A DNA stretch of 18,822 bases, from positions 1-18,822 of the forward strand of contig JAILIM010000105.1 in the NCBI GenBank assembly GCA_024695285.1, written 5' to 3'. The position numbers and the translations under genes are program-made. Below, one piece after another: positions 5,027 to 13,517 of this stretch (position 1 is its first letter; each line of letters starts with the position of its first letter). Below the pieces are notes generated by a model. The model did no database searches, was not told the origin of the DNA, and saw nothing but the letters and a program-made list of their open reading frames with translations. The stretch is from Bacteroidales bacterium (lineage in GTDB: Bacteria > Bacteroidota > Bacteroidia > Bacteroidales > UBA932).

Positions 5027-8000
5027 TTATATGCGATTAAGGTTAATTTTGATTGAGCTGTCTTCCCAGGCCACTTCCGCCGCCCCTGCAGGAGCTTCTT
5101 CGAGGGGCTTCAGTACCAGTGAAGCGGAAAGCGTCTGGGCCGCCACGTAGTCGCCCCACGCCGCCAGGGCATTTGAAATGGCCTCGTAGGCAGCGCCGGA
5201 AGCGTAGACCGTGGTGTCGATGCGGTCGGTCAACTCGAAGCCGCTTTCCTTGCGCAGGTTCTGGATGGGATGTATCAGTTCGCGGGCCGTGCCTTCCAGC
5301 ACCAGTTCGGGAGTCTGGATGATGTCGAGGGCGACCGTGAGGGTGCCTTCGGTGGCGACGAGCCAGCCGGGCATGTCCTCGGAGGTGATTTCAAAATCGC
5401 CGGCACGCAGGACGACGGGGCCTGAAGGGAGATCGAGAGTGTATTCTTCAGAACGTTCGATTGCGGAAATCTCCTCCTGTCCGAGGGCACCGAACGCAGC
5501 GGCGATTTCCTTCATCTGCTTGCCATAGCTCTTTCCGAGCGTCCTGAAATTGGGCTTGATCTTCTTCGTGATGATGCCGGTGGTGTCGTGGAGGAACTCC
5601 AGTTCCTTGACGTTCACCTCGGTCAGGAAGATGTCGCGGACCTTTTCAATGTGGGCGCGGACTTCGTCGTCCAGCACCGGCACGAGCACCTTGGCGAGCG
5701 GCTTGCGCACGTTGATGCCGACCTTCTTGCGGAGGGCCAGCACCATCGAGGAGGCCTTCTGGGCGAAGGACATACTCTCCTCGAGCGCCTCGTCCACTAG
5801 GCTCATGTCGGCCTTTGGCATGGCTTCGAAGTGGACTGATTCACTCCCGGGCACGAGGTCCAGCCAGAGCCTCTCCATGAAGAACGGTGCGATAGGGGCA
5901 CCGAGCAGCGCCACTCCCTTGAGCACCTCGTAGAGAGTCTGGTAGCAGGCCAGTTTGTCGTCGGACATTCCGGAGCCCCACAGGCGCTTCTTGTTGAGGC
6001 GGATGTACCAGTTGCTCAGGTCGTCACAGACGAAATCCTGCACCAGACGGCCCGCAAGGGTGATATCGTAGTCTTCATAAGCGGCGATGGCGCGGCTGAC
6101 GAGGGTGTTGAGCTTGCTTATGATCCAGCGGTCGAAGAGGGGACGCTCCCCATAGGGCACGGCCGGAGCCGCAGGATCGAAGTTGTCGAGGTTCGCGTAG
6201 AGCGCAAATACCGAATAGGAGTTGTAGAGCGTGCCAAAGAACTTGCGGCGCACCTCTTCCACGCCGGCCTCGTCGAACTTGAGGTTGTCCCAGGGCTGTG
6301 CGTTGGTCATCATATACCAGCGGAGGGCGTCGGGGCCGTACTGGTCCATAGCTTTGAACGGATCCACGGCGTTGCCGAGGCGCTTGCTCATCTTCTCTCC
6401 CTTCTTGTCCAGCACCAGGCCGTTGGAAATCACCCTCTTGAAAGCAGGGGTGCCGCTGACCATGGTGTGGATGGCGTGGAGGGTGTAGAACCAGCCGCGC
6501 GTCTGGTCCACGCCTTCGGCGATGAAGTCGGCCGTGCAGCCAAAATCAGGGCTCTGCAGGCCCCTGAGACCGGTTTGGGCATACGGCATCGCGCCTGAAT
6601 CGAACCACACGTCGATGAGGTCGCTCTCCCTCTTCATCCTGCGCCCGGAAGGGGACACGAGGAAGATTTCGTCCACGTAGGGACGGTGGAGGTCTATGCG
6701 GTCGTAATTCTCCTTGCTCATGTCGGCGGGGTCGAAGCCGGCCTCGCGGAACGGGTTGGCGGGCATGAATCCTGCGGCAACGGCCTTGTCTATCTGCTCA
6801 TAGAGCTCGCGGACGCTGCCAATGCAGATCTCTTCCTTGCCGTCTTCCGTGCGCCAGATGGGCAGGGGAGTGCCCCAGTAGCGGCTGCGGCTGAGGTTCC
6901 AGTCCTGTATGTTTTCCAGCCACTTGCCGAAACGGCCGGTGCCGGTGGATTCAGGCTTCCAGGTGATGGTGTCGTTGAGGGCCATCATCTGCTCGCGGAC
7001 GGCGGTGGTGCGGATGAACCAGCTGTCCAGGGGGTAGTAGAGGACCGGCTTGTCGGTGCGCCAGCAGTGGGGGTAGGTGTGGACGTGCTTTTCGATGCGG
7101 AAAGCCTTACCCTGCGCCTTGAGCATCACGCAGATGTCGACATCCAGCGTCGGAGCGTCGGGGGCCAGCGAGGAGTCGTAGGCGTTCTTGACGAAGCGTC
7201 CTGCAAACTCTGCGTACGAAGCGTCCACGTGCGTTGCCTTATACTCAGGGTCGAGGTCCTCGAGGCGGCAGAAGCGGCCCTTGGTGTCCACCTGGGCCTG
7301 CAGGTCGCCGTTCAGATCCTTCACCTGCATTGCCGCAATGCCTGCCGCACGGGCCACGCGGGCGTCGTCGGCACCGAAAGTAGGGGCGATGTGGACGATG
7401 CCGGTGCCGTCTTCGGTGGTCACATAGTCTCCCGGAATCACGCGGAAGGCGTCACCGTCTGGACGGAACCACGGAATCAGCTGCTCATAGCGCATGCCCA
7501 CCAGCTCGCTGCCCTTGACCGTGCCGGGAAGCACTTCGTAGGGCACCTTCTCGTTGAACCACGAGCCTACGAGGGCCTGGGCAAGAATGTAGGTGGCGGG
7601 GGCGCCGGTATAGGGATTGGTGCTGCGCACCTTCACGTAATCGATGTTGGGGCCCACGCAGAGGGCGGTGTTGGACGGGAGCGTCCAGGGGGTTGTTGTC
7701 CAGGCGAGGAAGTAGAGGTCTTCCTCCCCGATAACCTTGAACTGGGCGCAGCAGGTCGTGTCCTTGACGTCGCGATAGCAGCCGGGCTGGTTGAGCTCAT
7801 GGGTGCTGAGGCCGGTGCCGGCGGCGGGGCTGTAGGGCTGTATGGACTTGCCCTTGTATAGCAGGCCCTTGCCGTAGATGTCTTTCAGGAGCCACCAGAG
7901 AGTCTCGATGTAGCGGTTGTCGTAGGTGATGTACGGGTCGTCCATGTCCACCCAGTAGCCTATGCGCTCGGTCAGGTTGCGCCATTCGGCGGTGTATTTC

Positions 8001-8374
8001 ATCACCTCGCGGCGGCAGGCGGCGTTGTAGTCGGCCACGCTGATCTTCGTGCCGATGTCTTCCTTGGTTATGCCGAGCATCTTTTCGACGCCGAGTTCCA
8101 CTGGGAGACCGTGGGTGTCCCACCCGGCCCTGCGGCGCACCTTGAAGCCGCTCTGGGTCTTGTAGCGGCAGACGGCGTCCTTGATGCTGCGGGCCATCAC
8201 ATGATGGATTCCGGGCATGCCGTTGGCGCTGGGCGGACCTTCAAAAAATATGAATTCAGGGGCTCCTTCACGCAACTTCAGGGATTCTCCGAACGCGTCT
8301 TTTTTCTTCCACCGCTCCAGAATCTCGCTTCCTGCGGCCACCAAATCCAGTCCTTTGTACTCTTTGAATGTCAT
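5027..8374 (-). CDS. ileS: Isoleucyl-tRNA synthetase
   Basis: IleS charges tRNA-Ile with isoleucine. The 1115 residues are typical of the eukaryote-like class found in Bacteroidetes. The HIGH signature appears as PSANGMPGIHHV (residues 48-59, so GIHH). GWDTHGLPVELG follows in the Rossmann fold. The editing domain shows TTTPWTLPSNTAL and DGTGIVHIAPTFGADD. The second ATP signature KMSKR is at 661-665. The anticodon-binding helical domain lies at about 760-930. The C terminus lacks the Cys-zinc finger of the E. coli-type enzyme, as expected of this class. It heads the - strand cluster; ATG 8374 follows a TATATTTG box at 8421-8414. No T-box leader is present in the short 5' region. Confidence 0.98.
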   Translation of the reverse strand: MTFKEYKGLDLVAAGSEILERWKKKDAFGESLKLREGAPEFIFFEGPPSANGMPGIHHVMARSIKDAVCRYKTQSGFKVRRRAGWDTHGLPVELGVEKMLGITKEDIGTKISVADYNAACRREVMKYTAEWRNLTERIGYWVDMDDPYITYDNRYIETLWWLLKDIYGKGLLYKGKSIQPYSPAAGTGLSTHELNQPGCYRDVKDTTCCAQFKVIGEEDLYFLAWTTTPWTLPSNTALCVGPNIDYVKVRSTNPYTGAPATYILAQALVGSWFNEKVPYEVLPGTVKGSELVGMRYEQLIPWFRPDGDAFRVIPGDYVTTEDGTGIVHIAPTFGADDARVARAAGIAAMQVKDLNGDLQAQVDTKGRFCRLEDLDPEYKATHVDASYAEFAGRFVKNAYDSSLAPDAPTLDVDICVMLKAQGKAFRIEKHVHTYPHCWRTDKPVLYYPLDSWFIRTTAVREQMMALNDTITWKPESTGTGRFGKWLENIQDWNLSRSRYWGTPLPIWRTEDGKEEICIGSVRELYEQIDKAVAAGFMPANPFREAGFDPADMSKENYDRIDLHRPYVDEIFLVSPSGRRMKRESDLIDVWFDSGAMPYAQTGLRGLQSPDFGCTADFIAEGVDQTRGWFYTLHAIHTMVSGTPAFKRVISNGLVLDKKGEKMSKRLGNAVDPFKAMDQYGPDALRWYMMTNAQPWDNLKFDEAGVEEVRRKFFGTLYNSYSVFALYANLDNFDPAAPAVPYGERPLFDRWIISKLNTLVSRAIAAYEDYDITLAGRLVQDFVCDDLSNWYIRLNKKRLWGSGMSDDKLACYQTLYEVLKGVALLGAPIAPFFMERLWLDLVPGSESVHFEAMPKADMSLVDEALEESMSFAQKASSMVLALRKKVGINVRKPLAKVLVPVLDDEVRAHIEKVRDIFLTEVNVKELEFLHDTTGIITKKIKPNFRTLGKSYGKQMKEIAAAFGALGQEEISAIERSEEYTLDLPSGPVVLRAGDFEITSEDMPGWLVATEGTLTVALDIIQTPELVLEGTARELIHPIQNLRKESGFELTDRIDTTVYASGAAYEAISNALAAWGDYVAAQTLSASLVLKPLEEAPAGAAEVAWEDSSIKINLNRI

Positions 8375-8421
8375 ATTTTTTTGCTACTTTTGCACTTGGC
8401 TATTTTAATCCTGCAAATATA
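8363..8421. promoter_or_regulatory. Divergent promoters between ileS and cvpA
   Basis: For the + strand, TTTG (8363-8366) and TACTTTTG (8385-8392) are 18 nt apart, with transcription of cvpA starting near 8396. For the - strand, TATATTTG (8421 down to 8414) is a good -7 box for ileS with only a weak -33 element, giving a leader of about 35 nt. The + strand -33 box lies inside the first ileS codons, so the two start regions overlap. Confidence 0.65.
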
Positions 8422-8444
8422 ATAATTTTCGTTCAGTTTTGGAA

Positions 8445-8972
8445 ATGGCGACTATTGATATAATATTACTTGCTCTCTTTATACCCGGGTTTATCCTTGG
8501 ATTGGTTAAAGGCCTTGTGACCCAGGTCGTTTCTCTTGTTTCCGTCGTGGTCGGCGTGATTGTAGCCGGACGTTTCGCCCCGGACCTGACGGAGATTGCA
8601 ATGCTTCAGTTCGGCACGCAGGAGGGCCCGACGCATGTAGTATGTTTCATACTGATTTTCCTCGTCTGCGCGCTGGTGATGGCGCTTGTAGGGCGCCTGA
8701 TCACGAAACTGTTCAAGATCGCCACCCTCGGCTGGCTGAACCGCCTGCTCGGGGCCGTGTTCGCGCTCTTCACTACCGCCATTTTGCTCGGCCTGCTGAT
8801 TTCCGTGTTCGAAGGCCTGAACGCCAGCTGGAATATCGTTGATCCTGAAAAGTATGCCGACCTCAGAGTCTGGCCTCTGCTGCGGGATTTCGCTTCCGGA
8901 ATCCTGCCGCAGCTGAAGGTTTTCGTTGGTCAGTACCTGAATCCTGAAACCGCCGAATGCGTCCACGTATAA
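8445..8972 (+). CDS. CvpA-family membrane protein
   Basis: A 175-residue integral membrane protein with four hydrophobic segments (about 3-23, 26-46, 65-85, 102-122), matching the CvpA/colicin V production family. It opens with the characteristic IDIILLALFIPGFILGLVKG, in which a D near the start and the G-x-x-x-G-x-x-K-G pattern are typical. Reported roles of this family include envelope homeostasis and secretion, but the biochemical function is unsettled. I start at ATG 8445; a TTG two codons upstream is less likely. It overlaps tsaB by 16 nt, so the two are translationally coupled. Confidence 0.9.
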   Translation: MATIDIILLALFIPGFILGLVKGLVTQVVSLVSVVVGVIVAGRFAPDLTEIAMLQFGTQEGPTHVVCFILIFLVCALVMALVGRLITKLFKIATLGWLNRLLGAVFALFTTAILLGLLISVFEGLNASWNIVDPEKYADLRVWPLLRDFASGILPQLKVFVGQYLNPETAECVHV

Positions 8973-9658
8973 TCCTGCTTGAGACTTCTACGTCCCTTTG
9001 CTCGACGGCCCTTATTGAAGGTGACCGTATCACGGCCGTACGCAAGAGCGAAACTCCGCGCGCGCATGCCGCCATGACGGCTCCTTTCGTGGCGGATATG
9101 CTCGCCGAAAGGGGACTGAAGGTCAGCGACTGCGACGCCGTGTGCCTCAGCATGGGGCCGGGGTCGTATACTGGCTTGCGCGTTGGATCGTCCACGGCCA
9201 AGGGCCTTTGCTTCGGCGGCGGCATTCCGCTGCTTGCAGTCGGCACGCTCGACGTCCTCGCCGCCCAGGCCATTGCCGCCGGACTTCCCGCCGGCTGCAC
9301 GCATATTGTCCCGATGATAGACGCCCGCCGCATGGAGGTTTACACGGCCGTCTATTCCGCCTCCGGTGAGCGCCTTACCGACGTCACCCCCAGAATCGTC
9401 GATGATACGTTTGAAAATTGGTTAGCCGGGGACACCCATCTCCCCAGCGGAATAATGTTTATCGGTGACGGCGTGTCAAAATGTGAGCAGGTGCTGGCTG
9501 GGGAGGGACGGTGGTTCCGGCAGGAATGCCCGACGGCAGAGGCGATGCTGCAGCCGGCGCTCGAAGAGTTCCGTGCGTCCCGCTTCCGCGACACCGCCTA
9601 TTTCGAGCCCTTCTACCTCAAGGACTTCGTCGCCACCGTCGGCAAGAAACTCTTTTAA
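8957..9658 (+). CDS. tsaB: tRNA threonylcarbamoyladenosine biosynthesis protein TsaB
   Basis: TsaB is the inactive-paralogue partner of TsaD in making t6A at position 37 of ANN-decoding tRNAs. The 233 residues show the ASKHA-fold signature: LLETSTSLCSTAL (7-19), and SMGPGSYTGLRVG (65-77), in which tyrosine replaces the more common phenylalanine. DARRMEVYTAVY and the C-terminal P-F-Y-L-K-D are also typical. The start lies inside the end of cvpA. The lipoprotein gene that follows begins 22 nt later with no terminator between, so the three probably form one operon. Confidence 0.96.
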   Translation: MRPRIILLETSTSLCSTALIEGDRITAVRKSETPRAHAAMTAPFVADMLAERGLKVSDCDAVCLSMGPGSYTGLRVGSSTAKGLCFGGGIPLLAVGTLDVLAAQAIAAGLPAGCTHIVPMIDARRMEVYTAVYSASGERLTDVTPRIVDDTFENWLAGDTHLPSGIMFIGDGVSKCEQVLAGEGRWFRQECPTAEAMLQPALEEFRASRFRDTAYFEPFYLKDFVATVGKKLF

Positions 9659-9680
9659 ACACAGCAAACATCATAAACTC

Positions 9681-10622
9681 ATGAAAAGATTCATCTGCAC
9701 CCTGACCCTCCTGGCGGCCGTATCCGCAATCGCTGTTTCGTGCAACAAGGTACCGCCCATCGAGCCCAAGGATAAGGACTCCGAATCCGAGCCCGAAATC
9801 CCCGCTACAAAGCCGCCGGTGGACGAATTCATACTGTCCGTCATGTCCTTCAACGTGGCCGTGGACAACCGTCAGGAAGTCAACGGCTGGGACGACCGCA
9901 AGAAAGCCGTAATCAAAATGCTCACCGAAACTAAGCCCATGGTCATAGGTTTTCAGGAAGCTCAGGCCCACGAAATCACCGACATGACAGCCGCCCACCC
10001 GGAATACGCCTGGTACGGAATCGGCCGCGACACAGGCAAAGTCCCGCCCACCACGACCAATTACTCCGCCGAAGAAACAATGGCGGTGTTCTGGATACGC
10101 GACTCCCTGCAGGTTATGGACAAAGGCACGTTTTGGCTCTCCGAGACCCCCGACAAACTCGGCAAAGGATGGGACGCAGCCTATGCCCGCACGCTCACAT
10201 GGGTGCACTTCATGCACAAAGGCTCCAAGATGAAGTTCATCGTGTTCAACACCCACCTCGACAACAAGGGCAAGACCGCCCGCTCCGAGTCCATGAAGCT
10301 GATAGCACAGAAAATGGAGGAACTCAACCCCGAAGGCCTGCCGGCGTTCCTGATGGCCGACTTCAACACCGTGGCCAGCGACGCCATATTCGCTCCTATA
10401 AAGGGAAAGATGAAATCCACCCGCGACGTGGCCCAGACATCCGACCGCAACAAGTTCACCTTCAACGGCTACAATGCCCCGAAGTCACAGATTGACCACA
10501 TATTCTTCAGCGGTGACCAGCTCACGCCCCTCACCTTCAAGGTGCTGGATGGAGACTACGGCAACAAATGGATTTCGGACCATTATCCCATAATGGCCAC
10601 TTATCTCTACAAGCGGAACTAG
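9681..10622 (+). CDS. Endonuclease/exonuclease/phosphatase-family lipoprotein
   Basis: A metal-dependent phosphoesterase of 313 residues, exported and lipid-anchored. MKRFICTLTLLAAVSAIAVS precedes the lipobox cysteine C21, followed by an acidic/proline linker to about residue 48. Catalytic motifs of the EEP superfamily are present: SFNVAVDN (56-63), E93 in GFQEAQ, N190-T-H192-L-D194, D227-F-N229 (in ADFN rather than GDFN), D272-H273, and the terminal S-D300-H301-Y-P. Family members act on nucleic acids, sphingolipids, inositol phosphates or sugar phosphates, so the substrate is unknown. I chose ATG 9681, at the signal peptide, over far upstream in-frame codons inside tsaB. The stop shares CTAG with the convergent VWA gene. 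Confidence 0.92.
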   Translation: MKRFICTLTLLAAVSAIAVSCNKVPPIEPKDKDSESEPEIPATKPPVDEFILSVMSFNVAVDNRQEVNGWDDRKKAVIKMLTETKPMVIGFQEAQAHEITDMTAAHPEYAWYGIGRDTGKVPPTTTNYSAEETMAVFWIRDSLQVMDKGTFWLSETPDKLGKGWDAAYARTLTWVHFMHKGSKMKFIVFNTHLDNKGKTARSESMKLIAQKMEELNPEGLPAFLMADFNTVASDAIFAPIKGKMKSTRDVAQTSDRNKFTFNGYNAPKSQIDHIFFSGDQLTPLTFKVLDGDYGNKWISDHYPIMATYLYKRN

Positions 10623-11881
10623 GAATTCTGCCCTGCGCCGACGTACTTGGTGATCAGGCGAACCAGGAGGTCGCCGAGGATTTCCACTTTATACTCACCG
10701 ACGGTGGCCTCGATGTGGTCGAGGCCTATGCCGCTGTCGTTGGTCAGGAATACGTAGGTGCCGCCTGTGCCTATGGCGAAGAGGCGCAGCATGAATTCGG
10801 TGCTCTTGTCCACGCCGCTGGAAGCCACGGGAATGAGCTTTATGCCCTGGGCTGCGTAGTATTCAATGGACTTGTGGAGACTCTCTATTACGCCCTGGTG
10901 GTCTTCGTGGGCGGGAGCGTCAAGCAGCATGAATGCCAGCTTGGTGCGGGCGTTGTTGTTCCACGCAAGCTTCTGGATGGAGTGCTCGAGGGCGGTGTGG
11001 ACGGCTTCGGGATAATCGCCGCCGCCGGCCGCGGACTGATTGTTTATGAATTTCTTGGTTTCGTTGAGCTCGTCGGTAAACTGTGACACGCGAGTCAGGT
11101 AGTCGTCCTTTTCGTCCCTGTAGAACAGGGCGCCGGTGCGGAACTTGATGCCGCCGTTGCTGGCCTGGGCTTTGGTGATTATATCCACAAGGTCGGCTTT
11201 AAGGTACCCGATTTCGTCGCCCATCGAGCCAGTGGCGTCGACGATGAAGAGGATGTCGGCGTCTGGCTGGGTGGCTGTCTGCGTGTAGTTTGCGGGGGTG
11301 TATTCATTGAGTTTCACTTCATCGCCCCAGCCGGTGATTTCGGGGGTTCCGGGCATTTCAGTGCCGTCGACGGCAATGGAGAGGCCGTTGGTACTGGTGT
11401 TGCCGTCAAACATTCCGACCCAACAGTCGGCGCGTCCAAAAACGTCCGTGCGTGCCATCCAAAGCGTCTTCCCGGACTGCAGGAGGTGGACGGAAATTCC
11501 GGGCAGGCCCTTGCCGGAACCGTCGGTGACCTTGACTGCTATGCGCTTGTCGGTGTTGAATTTCCAGAGTTCGGTGAATTCGCGGTAGTTCGTGCGCTGC
11601 TGGTTGTCAGGATCGGTCTGTTCCTCCTGCTCTTCCGTGGATGTGGAGTTTAGCATAAGGTTGCCCCAGAAAGTCCAGTTGTCGAGGTCGTTCCATTCGC
11701 CGGCAGTGACTTTGCCTGCTTCGCCGCCCTGGCCGTTGCCGTTGTCTGAGTCTCCGCTCATGATGGCACCGTCGCCGTCCCTCTCGCTTGCGTAGGGATA
11801 ATCCATGGCGTAATCGCCTTTAAGGCAGGAACTTAACATCAGCGCAGCTGCGCCGGCAACAATGAGTATGCTTCGTTTCAT
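10619..11881 (-). CDS. VWA-domain lipoprotein
   Basis: A 420-residue surface or periplasmic lipoprotein. The signal MKRSILIVAGAAALMLSSC has its lipobox cysteine at 19. The linker at about 30-60 is Gly/Asp/Asn-rich. A beta-sandwich-like segment at 112-170 (VKVTDGSGKGLPGISVHLL, carboxypeptidase-regulatory type) precedes a von Willebrand A domain from about 208 onward. The metal site reads D215-A-T-G-S219-M, a DxTxS variant of MIDAS, followed by a Rossmann-like fold with LAFMLLDAPAHEDHQG. It probably mediates protein binding; no enzymatic residues are seen. It lies 35 nt behind the CobW-like gene and probably belongs to the same transcript. Confidence 0.92.
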   Translation of the reverse strand: MKRSILIVAGAAALMLSSCLKGDYAMDYPYASERDGDGAIMSGDSDNGNGQGGEAGKVTAGEWNDLDNWTFWGNLMLNSTSTEEQEEQTDPDNQQRTNYREFTELWKFNTDKRIAVKVTDGSGKGLPGISVHLLQSGKTLWMARTDVFGRADCWVGMFDGNTSTNGLSIAVDGTEMPGTPEITGWGDEVKLNEYTPANYTQTATQPDADILFIVDATGSMGDEIGYLKADLVDIITKAQASNGGIKFRTGALFYRDEKDDYLTRVSQFTDELNETKKFINNQSAAGGGDYPEAVHTALEHSIQKLAWNNNARTKLAFMLLDAPAHEDHQGVIESLHKSIEYYAAQGIKLIPVASSGVDKSTEFMLRLFAIGTGGTYVFLTNDSGIGLDHIEATVGEYKVEILGDLLVRLITKYVGAGQNS

Positions 11882-11916
11882 CTGACAATCGTTTTATCCT
11901 TAAATGCAGGACTTCG

Positions 11917-13059
11917 TTAAATCTTGCATCCGTCCATCAACTGTTTGATGCCGTCTTTGTCGAGATGCTGGCCGATGAAGACGATTTTCTGCATCCTGTC
12001 GCCGTAGACGGGGTCCCAGTCGCGGCGCAGCTGGGGGTCGCGCTCCATCTGCTGGCGGAGCTCGTATTCATCCATGGTGGCGTACCACAGGCCGGCGTCG
12101 CGTATGCTTTTCTGCCTGCCAGCCTGCTCGAAGAGGTAGCACTGGTCGGGCTCAGTGGCGAAGTAGCAGATGCCTTTGGCTCGTATGATGTTCGAGGGCC
12201 AGTGTCTGTAGATGAAGTTGTCGAACTTGTTGAGGTCCAGGGGCTCACGACTGTAGTAGACATAGGTGTCGATGCCATATTCGAGGGCTTCTCCCTCGGG
12301 CTCTTCTTCCTCGTCCTCGCCTTCGATCGCGGAAATCCAGGCAGCGGAAGTGGCCACGGTGTCGAAGTCGAACATGCCCGTGTAGATGATTTCGTCGAGG
12401 TCGATGTCGCCGTAGTCGCACTGGAGCACCTTGGCCCCGGGATTGATGCCTTTGACGATGGCGCGAAGGCGGCCGAGTTCGTCCGGGGTGATTTCAGAGG
12501 CCTTGTTGAGGAGCACTATGTTGCAGAACTCAATCTGTTCGATGAGCAGGCGCTCGAGGTCGTCGTCTTCGATGTCTTCCTTGCCGAGGGCGTCGCCGCC
12601 GGCGAATTCATCCTTCATGCGGAGGGCGTCGACGACGGTCACTATGCAGTCCACGTAGGGGACGGCGCCGCGGGTGTACTGGACGCCGAAACTCGGCATG
12701 GTGCTGATGGTGTTGGCTATGGGAGCCGGCTCGCAGATGCCGCTGGCTTCGATGACTATGTAGTCGAAGGCCTTGGTGGCCGCGAGGTCGGCGATCTGGG
12801 CCACGAGGTCCATCTTCAGCGTACAGCAGATGCAGCCGTTCTGCAGGGCCACCAGCGAGTCGTCGCCCTGCCCGACCACGCCGCCCTTCTGGATAAGGCT
12901 TGCGTCTATGTTGACTTCGCCTATGTCGTTGACAATCACGGCGAATCTTATTCCCTTGCGGTTTGCGAGGATGCGGTTCAGGAGCGTCGTCTTCCCGCTC
13001 CCCAGAAAGCCGGTCAGTAGCAGCACCGGCAGCTGTCTTGTTTCCATATTTATAGTCAT
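11917..13059 (-). CDS. CobW/ZNG1-type metal-chaperone GTPase
   Basis: A G3E-family P-loop GTPase (380 residues) of the COG0523 group, which hands metals, often zinc, to client enzymes. The Walker A motif is G17-F-L-G-S-G-K23-T-T. The switch region V43-N-D-I-G-E-V-N-I-D is conserved. The metal-binding C76-I-C78-C79 lies in NGCICCTL. IEASGICEP is the Walker B-like region and LLNKASEI supplies base recognition. An acidic stretch (GEDEEEEPEGE) precedes the C-terminal CobW_C domain. Start M1 (13059) or M5 (13047) is possible; M5 fits better if the TAACTTTG box is used. The client is unknown. No Zur-type operator is recognised. Confidence 0.93.
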   Translation of the reverse strand: MTINMETRQLPVLLLTGFLGSGKTTLLNRILANRKGIRFAVIVNDIGEVNIDASLIQKGGVVGQGDDSLVALQNGCICCTLKMDLVAQIADLAATKAFDYIVIEASGICEPAPIANTISTMPSFGVQYTRGAVPYVDCIVTVVDALRMKDEFAGGDALGKEDIEDDDLERLLIEQIEFCNIVLLNKASEITPDELGRLRAIVKGINPGAKVLQCDYGDIDLDEIIYTGMFDFDTVATSAAWISAIEGEDEEEEPEGEALEYGIDTYVYYSREPLDLNKFDNFIYRHWPSNIIRAKGICYFATEPDQCYLFEQAGRQKSIRDAGLWYATMDEYELRQQMERDPQLRRDWDPVYGDRMQKIVFIGQHLDKDGIKQLMDGCKI

Positions 13060-13066
13060 AGCGGTA

Positions 13067-13074
13067 CAAAGTTA
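13067..13074 (-). promoter_or_regulatory. Probable -7 box of the CobW-like gene
   Basis: TAACTTTG on the - strand matches TAnnTTTG. No convincing TTTG is found 18-20 nt upstream. Transcription would begin near 13062, leaving almost no leader before ATG 13059 or about 15 nt before ATG 13047. Confidence 0.5.
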
Positions 13075-13115
13075 GGTAAAAATCGGCATAATTAGATTGC
13101 TGGATAGTAATTTAC

Positions 13116-13256
13116 TCAGAACGCCGGAATCATCTCGCAATAGCGTTTGTACCAGCGTTTCTTCTCCGGCTTGTCCATCTCGTCGTATTCGCCTATAATA
13201 CAACCTGTTGCGAGATCATCCGCCAGGGTAAGCGTGAGGTTGGACGAGGGCCGGAC
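13116..13256 (-). pseudogene. 3' remnant of an unidentified gene
   Basis: A - strand frame ends at TGA (13118-13116) and reads back LADDLATGCIIGEYDEMDKP then EKKRWYKRYCEMIPAF. This is coding-like, with acidic and aromatic residues and normal codon use. It is closed at its start by TAA at about 13259-13257, and no start codon with signal or promoter is present. I read it as the C-terminal end of a truncated gene. The family is not recognised. Confidence 0.45.
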
Positions 13257-13386
13257 TTACCTGTGCAGGGTATACTATTCTTATGAGGATGCCATGGCTG
13301 AACTGAAACGCTGCGAGAAGGAGGCACTGACCCAGCCCAAGGAACTCCGTGACACCTACTGGATTGCAGGCCCTGAGGAGCAGTAG
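13250..13386 (+). pseudogene. 3' remnant of a second unidentified gene
   Basis: The + strand frame ending at TAG 13384-13386 reads TYLCRVYYSYEDAMAELKRC and then KEALTQPKELRDTYWIAGPEEQ, a charged helical sequence that looks coding. The open frame continues left to 13147, but that part overlaps the opposite remnant and looks non-coding. A short protein starting at ATG 13294 is an alternative. With the facing remnant it suggests a deletion or recombination junction near 13250. Confidence 0.4.
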
Positions 13387-13411
13387 CCCGGCACGCTTTG
13401 ATGATTATTTT

Positions 13412-13447
13412 CAGCCAAACGTCGCATCAAAACTGCTCGTTTGGCTG
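13412..13447 (+). terminator. Hairpin with T-rich tail upstream of the ATPase gene
   Basis: CAGCCAAACG (13412-13421) pairs perfectly with CGTTTGGCTG (13438-13447), followed by ATTTTAATTTTATTTTT. This is an intrinsic terminator shape for transcripts from the left. Variants of the arm recur downstream (GGCCAAATG, GTGGCTGAATTTAA), so it could also be an operator for the promoter that follows. Confidence 0.6.
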
Positions 13448-13461
13448 ATTTTAATTTTATT

Positions 13462-13493
13462 TTTGGCCAAATGTGGGATTTTTGCTACCTTTG
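13462..13493 (+). promoter_or_regulatory. Bacteroidetes promoter of the ATPase gene
   Basis: TTTG (13462-13465) and TACCTTTG (13486-13493) are separated by 20 nt. The start of transcription would be near 13498, about 20 nt before ATG 13518. Confidence 0.75.
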
Positions 13494-13517
13494 TGGCTGA
13501 ATTTAATCGTCGATATT

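Noticed and set aside
6686..7861. 391-codon + strand frame inside ileS
   Set aside because: This is the antisense shadow of a GC-rich essential gene, with a Val/Gly/Ala/His-rich product typical of such shadows.
8375..8444. T-box leader for ileS
   Set aside because: The 5' region is about 35 nt, shared with the divergent promoter, and has no T-box sequence or long leader.
11965..13020. 351-codon + strand frame antisense to the CobW-like gene
   Set aside because: Same reasoning: the true gene on the other strand has clear Walker and CxCC motifs.
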